The translations under genes were made by a program, and so were the position numbers. 22,681 nt of DNA from positions 1-22,681 of the forward strand of contig ATSW01011634.1 of the NCBI GenBank assembly GCA_000444245.1. The letters run 5' to 3'. This document shows positions 17,326 to 22,681 of this stretch, in pieces. This DNA is from Botryllus schlosseri. Its lineage: Eukaryota; Chordata; Ascidiacea; Stolidobranchia; Styelidae. Position 1 is the stretch's first letter. Every line of letters starts with the position of its first letter. The notes under the pieces were generated by a model that was given only the letters and a program-made list of their open reading frames with translations, searched no databases and had not been told where the DNA came from.

Positions 17326-18717
17326 AAAATGCGCGAAATTAGGAACATTTGTGTATGTTAAGATCAATAGTAGCACCTGGCGTTCTAATCGTAAAAGGTA
17401 TCTTTCATATGGATTTTACTATAAGGCGTAAGTAAAGACGAAATGACGCAATCGGGTCTAGCACAGGCATTAAACTTTTGCGTCAAACAGAAAATGATCT
17501 GACGCAGTATATTACGTCTAAAGTCTTATTAGTTAGCACTGGAAGATACTCCACGCGTTAAATTCTTATTGATACGCAAGCGTCGTATTAAATTCTTTAC
17601 ACATACACGTAAAGTCTAGGTATACGCGAGTTTGGAACGCAAAGCACGTCACTTCTATCAATCGCTCAACAATTATGAGCGTAACATTGTGATCAATTTG
17701 TGAGATGCCGTCACAATAATTAGGTGTGCTGCCAATGAAATCTAGTTCTTTCTTGGACAATCCTATATAAAATTTTGTTCCCAACGAATACTGCAGTTTA
17801 GTAATTCGTCACCGCCTTAGTAATATCCACTTTTTCAGCCACACTTTCTTCTATCGTACCATAATGTTACTTTTTGATTTCGACACTTTATTTCGGCTCG
17901 CACTTGCTATTGGACACCTCCTGTGTTCAGACGCAAAGCCCACGCAATTCAAATCGTAATGATAAAGTATATAGATCAAGCTTGATCACGGTCGGGAAAT
18001 CATGCTCTGTGACAGATCGCGGAAAACGCATTGAAACGACTAAAATAACACCAAAAGCACTGAAATTGCGCGATGAGCCGTGCATAAATGGTAGCTTGTC
18101 TATTTCAAGATCAAATACAAATAACACGGGGTGCTACATGGTAACACGGACGAAAATAATGATAGTAATAAATAAAATTTGTCAATTTAAATAATAATTT
18201 GCAAGCTCAATATTGGCCGAAATCGATCTTGAGTATGCTTGATGAAGGTGCACCTCGCGCTGTTCTGTGTCCATATGATTGATATGTAGTGAGAGTCCAA
18301 CGTCTAATCCGTTTTCCGTGTACNANNGANAGACATATTTGTGAATGTAGAAGTTTCCTTTTGGAGTTGCGGGCTATCGCTAATCTAATTAGTTGTTTAA
18401 TTCGGCCACACTTCCAGGCGTTCACAACGCTGATTGGTGACAAGGGGACGCTTAACCTGAGCGGATGGAAAACGGAAGATGGACATGGTCGTTTTGACAT
18501 CCGTTATCTGTTCATCACGTCGCTTTGTGTTTTGTGTATTGCAGTGTACAAGTACATTTCGTATCTTTGCCGAATCCAAATTGGAGATTTAATACTGTGA
18601 CCCCAAACGTGACCAGACTCTTGTAATATATATTTCACCTACGCCTATGGAGGCAAGGTCGTCACGTTTCGGACGTGAAAGGTCTGCGCTAACTAAGTGC
18701 TCTCCGAACCCAGTCGT
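17326..18717. other. No gene recognised; contains ambiguous bases
   Basis: A+T-rich sequence with no convincing exon. N codes lie at 18324, 18326, 18327 and 18330, so the local reading is uncertain. The open frames at 17874-18194 and 18207-18600 match no domain I know. The segment near 18440-18500 is less A+T-rich and could be part of an unidentified repeat. Confidence 0.4.
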
Positions 18718-18725
18718 ATTCATAC

Positions 18726-19196
18726 CAGAGATGAGCATGGATAAGGATTTGAAAAAAAACGGATTTGTGAAATTTTGTCGGGTTTGGATTGGATTAGGAT
18801 TAGAGATTTTTTCCGAGTGGATTAGGATTTGGATTGGATTTACCGATTCTGGAAGATTGATATGTTGCGTAGCGAATGGAGACAAACTTTATTCAGATCA
18901 GTTATTAATGTACTTAAGGTACACTACACTGTGGTACACTCGGTGTCAATGAACATGAAAGGTGCAGCCCTATGCAAAGTTATCTTAAACCGAGAGAATT
19001 GTTGGTTGTGAAAGAAAAATTTCCAATTCCTCCCTAGCACAAATTAGCATTTTTCCTGAATTTCAAGTTAGAATCGGATTAGGATTGGACATGGATTTGA
19101 ATATACAATAGTTCTGGATTAGGATTTAGATTAGGATTTGAAGCTTTGGATTTGGATTGGATTAGGACATAGAAATTCCAAATCCGCTCATCTCTG
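18726..19196. mobile_element. hAT-type MITE with perfect 8-bp target duplication and GGATT repeats
   Basis: CAGAGATGAGCATGGAT at the left is inverted as ATCCGCTCATCTCTG at the right. The octamer ATTCATAC flanks it exactly at 18718-18725 and 19197-19204. Both arms are filled with GGATTAGGATT / GGATTTGGATT words, likely transposase-binding repeats. It is 471 bp and non-coding. Confidence 0.9.
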
Positions 19197-19204
19197 ATTC
19201 ATAC

Positions 19205-19702
19205 ATGACCTACCTACCGTAGGCCCCTATAGTCTATGATTCAAACTGGCAGCGACAACTTTCTTTACCGGTACGGAGCATTATAATGGGAAAGGGGTCT
19301 GATACGAAGTGACCACTACAGTTCAATTGCCACCGATAACTCAAAATAAACAATTAAACATACGGAAGCGGTCGAATTAATCGGTTGAAACTTGGCAGCA
19401 CCCTTGCTTATTCTAGAGGCCTAGGTAGTGTAGACATTTCACCTTGAGTTGATATGTCTGCAGTAAAAAGTAAGATAACAATGGCTTGATTCTACTTTAT
19501 CAAGGACTGTCCTTTTATGTCTCATTAAGCGGTCGTTACAATCCCTATTCCAACATGATCGAGTACTAAAGATTGCAAATTTTGTTACGGATCAGAACTG
19601 CTGCCGCATATCACATAAACAGCCGATGAAAGTTCTAAATTTCACATGGAAAACGCAACGTGGGTATGAAGGTTGTTGCTTCGTTGTGTGTCGATATCTA
19701 CA
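19205..19702. other. No recognisable feature
   Basis: No coding segment, RNA gene or element terminus could be supported here. The sequence is unremarkable and A+T-rich. Confidence 0.35.
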
Positions 19703-19910
19703 GACATTTTACTCCGCTTTTTTTAGTATTCCTGAGCTGCCGACCTTTATATAACACAACCCACTTTCGTTCTAGGTTTTTGCAAGACACCGCTAATACG
19801 GATCGGATTGCGTGCGAATAGAAGCCTAGATAAACCTGTAACACCGAGGCATATATATAGCCTTGAACACAGAATCCCTGATATTGACCTCACGATTGGA
19901 GAACATATGC
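19703..19910 (-). repeat. Old diverged copy of the tRNA-derived SINE
   Basis: TCTAGGTTTTTGCAAGACACCGCTAA and AGAAGCCTAGATAAACCTGTAACAC match the SINE body at 9547-9620 with scattered substitutions, and CTGAGCTGCCGACC matches the region at 9524-9532. The tRNA head is too diverged to show a B box. It is much older than the copy at 9438 and lies just beyond the predicted 3' end of the HDHD5 transcript. Confidence 0.65.
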
Positions 19911-20018
19911 ATTTCACATGGTGAACAACATCCAATTGCGAGTCACGGGGCATTGAAAAGTGCGTAATGAACCAAATGTTGAATCGGGTTAATGTTCGCT
20001 ACATTTTGCAATCGCCGG

Positions 20019-20024
20019 TTTATT
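20019..20024 (-). terminator. Candidate poly(A) signal of HDHD5
   Basis: TTTATT on the plus strand reads AATAAA on the minus strand, about 275 nt after the HDHD5 stop codon. This is a plausible 3' UTR length. Based on motif and distance only. Confidence 0.4.
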
Positions 20025-20296
20025 ACTCCGATTTACAGTGCATTATACTCCACGAAAACACGCGAAAAGAAATGAGTCCTGCCGGCCGAACTGATCAACA
20101 AACACAATAATAACAAAGCAGCCAAAGCTGACAGTTGAAAATATGCTGACCGATGATATCTATCGACAAAATGCCGCGATCAACATACGACTCAGTTCAG
20201 TCCTGCCCGTACCGGGCGAGGGGTCTGGCGTGATAAGCAGCGTTGGCAGGCAGTTATGGTGTATCAAGAAATCTTAAGGCTTGCTCGTTAGCGCAT

Positions 20297-20519
20297 TTAA
20301 CTTGACTGGAGTGCACATTTCTTCCCCGGCCACTTTTCGATTTTGAATATTTTTTCGATTGCACATTTGACGTCGTCTTCTATGTGGTCGGGCCTGGTAA
20401 TTTCTGGAGTGTAAGGCAAGTCGCGATGTCCGTGGTCCACTAAAGTCTCTGCTTCGTCCGAGTCTTCGGCTTCAGGCTCCGGTTGATACACACCGGTCCG
20501 GACTAGTATGGATGAACAC
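20297..20519 (-). CDS. HDHD5: Last coding exon of HDHD5 (CECR5), HAD-like hydrolase, partial gene
   Basis: On the minus strand an acceptor CTAATTTTCAG ends at 20520 and the exon runs to a TAA at 20297. The first base completes a codon from the previous exon, and 73 residues follow. CSSILVRTGVY, then an acidic insert, then HGHRDLPYTPEI, PDHIEDDV and IEKIFKIEKW match the C-terminus of human HDHD5 (SILVCTGVY ... HGHRDL ... VNDVNEAV ... FRKEGW). HDHD5 is a predicted mitochondrial HAD-superfamily phosphatase-like protein of unclear substrate. The catalytic DxD and GDNP motifs lie in upstream exons, which I could not find between 20525 and 22681, so the preceding intron probably extends past the window edge. 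Confidence 0.85.
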
Positions 20520-20524
20520 CTGAA

Positions 20525-21193
20525 AATTAGCGCTTTGCTGTAGTCTTACGAATTATCGGTCACTAATAACATACAAAAAAACAATTACAGGAGCATCGAC
20601 CACTCCCTGCAATAATCATAACAATACAATCACGAGTCAATCATAGAGACACTGAGCTACCCGGGACTTAAACATTTGTGCATTTTGAGATGCCGCTGCG
20701 ACTGTTGTCTCACCATACAACCAGTAGATCGCTTAATTTTATTGGAATATTGTGGTGCCCTAATTTCGGTTATATGCATTAGCTCAATAAGAAAAATTCA
20801 TGCCATGCAGCCCATGTATACGCTATATATGGTTGCTATAACAGGTCACGAGAAAGGGTTTATTGAGAAAAATCTGACGCCTTGCATAATTGTCGCTGTT
20901 CATAGGCCCACATACGTGGTCATGGTCATATACTTTTTGGGTTAGAGCTGTCATAATTACTCAACTTAAATTAATGAGTATTCCATCGTAGCATGCAAAT
21001 TTACTTGTTTTCGAACATACATTTACATGAAATGAAAAGCCCGTCTGATTCCCAGTCATAATCTATGGTTGGAACTAAGCTATTTTGCGGGTGCATATTA
21101 AATCTCATATCGAAATACCAGTACTTTCCAGCTTTAATACATATATCTCAATAATATATGCAATACACACGCAGCGGACTCATATTACATAGC
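20525..21193. other. Presumed HDHD5 intron, no recognisable feature
   Basis: Because the HDHD5 exon at 20519 needs an upstream exon on the minus strand, this region should be intron. I find no splice-bounded coding segment with HDHD5 motifs. A GTAAG-like donor at about 20549 (minus) would leave an intron of only 30 nt and non-coding sequence behind it, so it was not used. Confidence 0.4.
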
Positions 21194-21673
21194 TAGGGCT
21201 TGACACAATGATTCGAGTACTGGAATCCGAATCTAGTATAAATTGTATTGACTTGTGTTGAGTATATAGTGACAGACTATATTTTCTAGTACTGAAATTA
21301 CATCGCTCTCGCCAGTAAAAGTTTTACTATCAACGAAAATTTCAGTTTCGATACTTTCTTCCCGCCGTGGAAGTTTGAAATATAGATAGGTTATAGCACA
21401 GCACCGAAAACACGTATATCAAGAATCGTTAGTGGAAACGATATCTTTGCGAAACAGTGACCAATCAGAAACCTTCTCGCAAATCGAGATGAAATAGGTA
21501 TGGTTAAAAACATCATATTTTCTTTAATGTGGTGTGTAACTGAGATTATTTTCTTTGTGGTCGCTAAAAGGTACATATTTGAACTTTTCAAATGATCCAT
21601 ACTGTTATGACTTCCTATTGACTGATACTCGGTTTGAATCTAATATTCGATTCCGTATCGACGCACTCAGATG
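21194..21673. mobile_element. Second copy of the TAGGGCTGGGCA hAT MITE, inverted
   Basis: It starts TAGGGCTTGACACAATGATTCGAG, the counterpart of the right end of the 7324 copy. Read on the minus strand it shares AAGTTCAAATATGTACCTTTTA and ACCACAAAGAA with that copy. The far terminus has decayed, so the end is approximate and no target duplication was recognised. Confidence 0.65.
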
Positions 21674-22681
21674 CACGATTTTTCCTATACCTATATATAG
21701 TTGTGGCATGTGATTCCCGTCATTTCGTGGTCAATCTCTTACATTTGTATAATTTTTCTACGAACGTAACCCATTTAGCAGTGTATCTTAGTGAAATCTA
21801 GAATATGCAATAAACGGTAAGCCACTTCAATTGATATTGCTGTAAACCCTCATCATTGAACACGTCATCGGTGTAATCACCAGCCAATAAGCGGTGCTAG
21901 TCATCGGCGCGGACAAGGAAAAGTACAAAAGTGCGTATACCAAATATCTCGTCTATGAGCAAGCACGCGAAATCTAATTTTTGGCGTTGTAAGTACTGCT
22001 TAATTATATACACGTTGCCCAATACAAAACGCGAATCGAACTAAAGCGACATATCTGTACTGCCAAATGTCGCTGTATCGTACAAAGAACGTTTGTATAC
22101 GGTGAGGGGATGACCAATTGAGCATAGCTTCGGGTTGAAAATCGTAAAAAATATCCGTGGACGTTGACCCGATTTCAATTCTACTTGGAATAAAGACTTT
22201 GAGGAAATGTTATTGAGATTTGTAACTAAACATGATGGAAAATTTTTCCATGATTCGATATCATAAATTTCGCCTATCCGGTAGAATACTGATCGTCTGT
22301 TAGTCGTGTCAACCTATATTTCGCTGGATAAAGAGTTTCGCCAGACGAGTCGGGATAATCCTCGCGCGAAATCACATACAGCTTTATGTGCCACGATTAA
22401 AGTTTTATTCAAACGATTTGCATTCTCCTAGAAAAGCGAACTCTATGATATCCGCCCTTAAATTCGGTTCCACCTCCGGCGGACAAAGCGTTAGGGATAG
22501 TAGTCGGTGATATGAGGTCGTGTTTTCTAGCGATTATGCAACTGCTATTCAATCAAATTGGCGATATGTCTGTTTGCAAAAACGATTCAATAATATAAGA
22601 TAATAAAATATAAATATTATGATAAAGCCGACATTGCGAAATGTCTGTAAATAGACAGGATATCGATGGTTACACATAAAT
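21674..22681. other. No recognisable feature
   Basis: A+T-rich sequence without a supported coding segment, RNA gene or repeat terminus. It is probably still inside the HDHD5 intron, since that gene continues rightward on the minus strand. Confidence 0.35.

Noticed and set aside
20520-20620. A penultimate HDHD5 exon separated by a 30-nt intron
   Set aside because: The upstream sequence contains stops in the needed frame and none of the expected HAD motif; an intron that short is implausible.

Overview
This is animal nuclear DNA, about 60% A+T with N-type ambiguity codes near 18324-18330. It contains spliced and unspliced protein genes, TATA and AATAAA signals, a tRNA-derived SINE, and many small hAT-type DNA transposon relics. 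A DM9 lectin-type gene together with RNF41, I-BAR and HDHD5 orthologues points to an invertebrate metazoan. I cannot name the phylum from sequence alone.

Layout. Bases 1-413 hold a retroposon 3' tail tandemly duplicated together with a hAT end. Bases 974-1019 form a perfect 20-bp-arm palindrome. An intronless RNF41/NRDP1 E3 ubiquitin ligase gene follows (+, CDS 1230-2189) with a TATA box, short upstream ORFs and a poly(A) signal. A four-exon gene then runs from 2821 to 6932 (+). I assembled it from splice sites and reading phase, and it encodes a 251-residue protein with two DM9 repeats. Its introns are filled with hAT miniature elements. Bases 7019 to about 13000 are dominated by mobile elements: several hAT MITEs, one of them nested inside another with a perfect 8-bp target duplication, a tRNA-SINE with a perfect 15-bp target duplication, and a LINE-like tail. 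An intronless I-BAR (IMD) plus SH3 gene of the IRSp53/BAIAP2 family follows (+, CDS 13643-15313). Bases 15830-19200 carry more hAT copies. The last coding exon of HDHD5 (CECR5), a HAD-like hydrolase, lies on the minus strand at 20297-20519; the rest of that gene must lie beyond the right edge. The final 2 kb hold one more hAT copy and nothing else I can recognise.

The four genes are unrelated in function: ubiquitin ligation, a putative sugar-binding lectin, membrane-curvature/actin signalling, and a HAD-like hydrolase. I see no operon-like or pathway link between them. The most notable points are the DM9 gene recovered from short exons, with putative ligand residues kept in only one of its two repeats; two families that are usually multi-exon present here as single-exon genes; the palindrome just upstream of the RNF41 promoter; and a dense, partly datable layer of hAT insertions.
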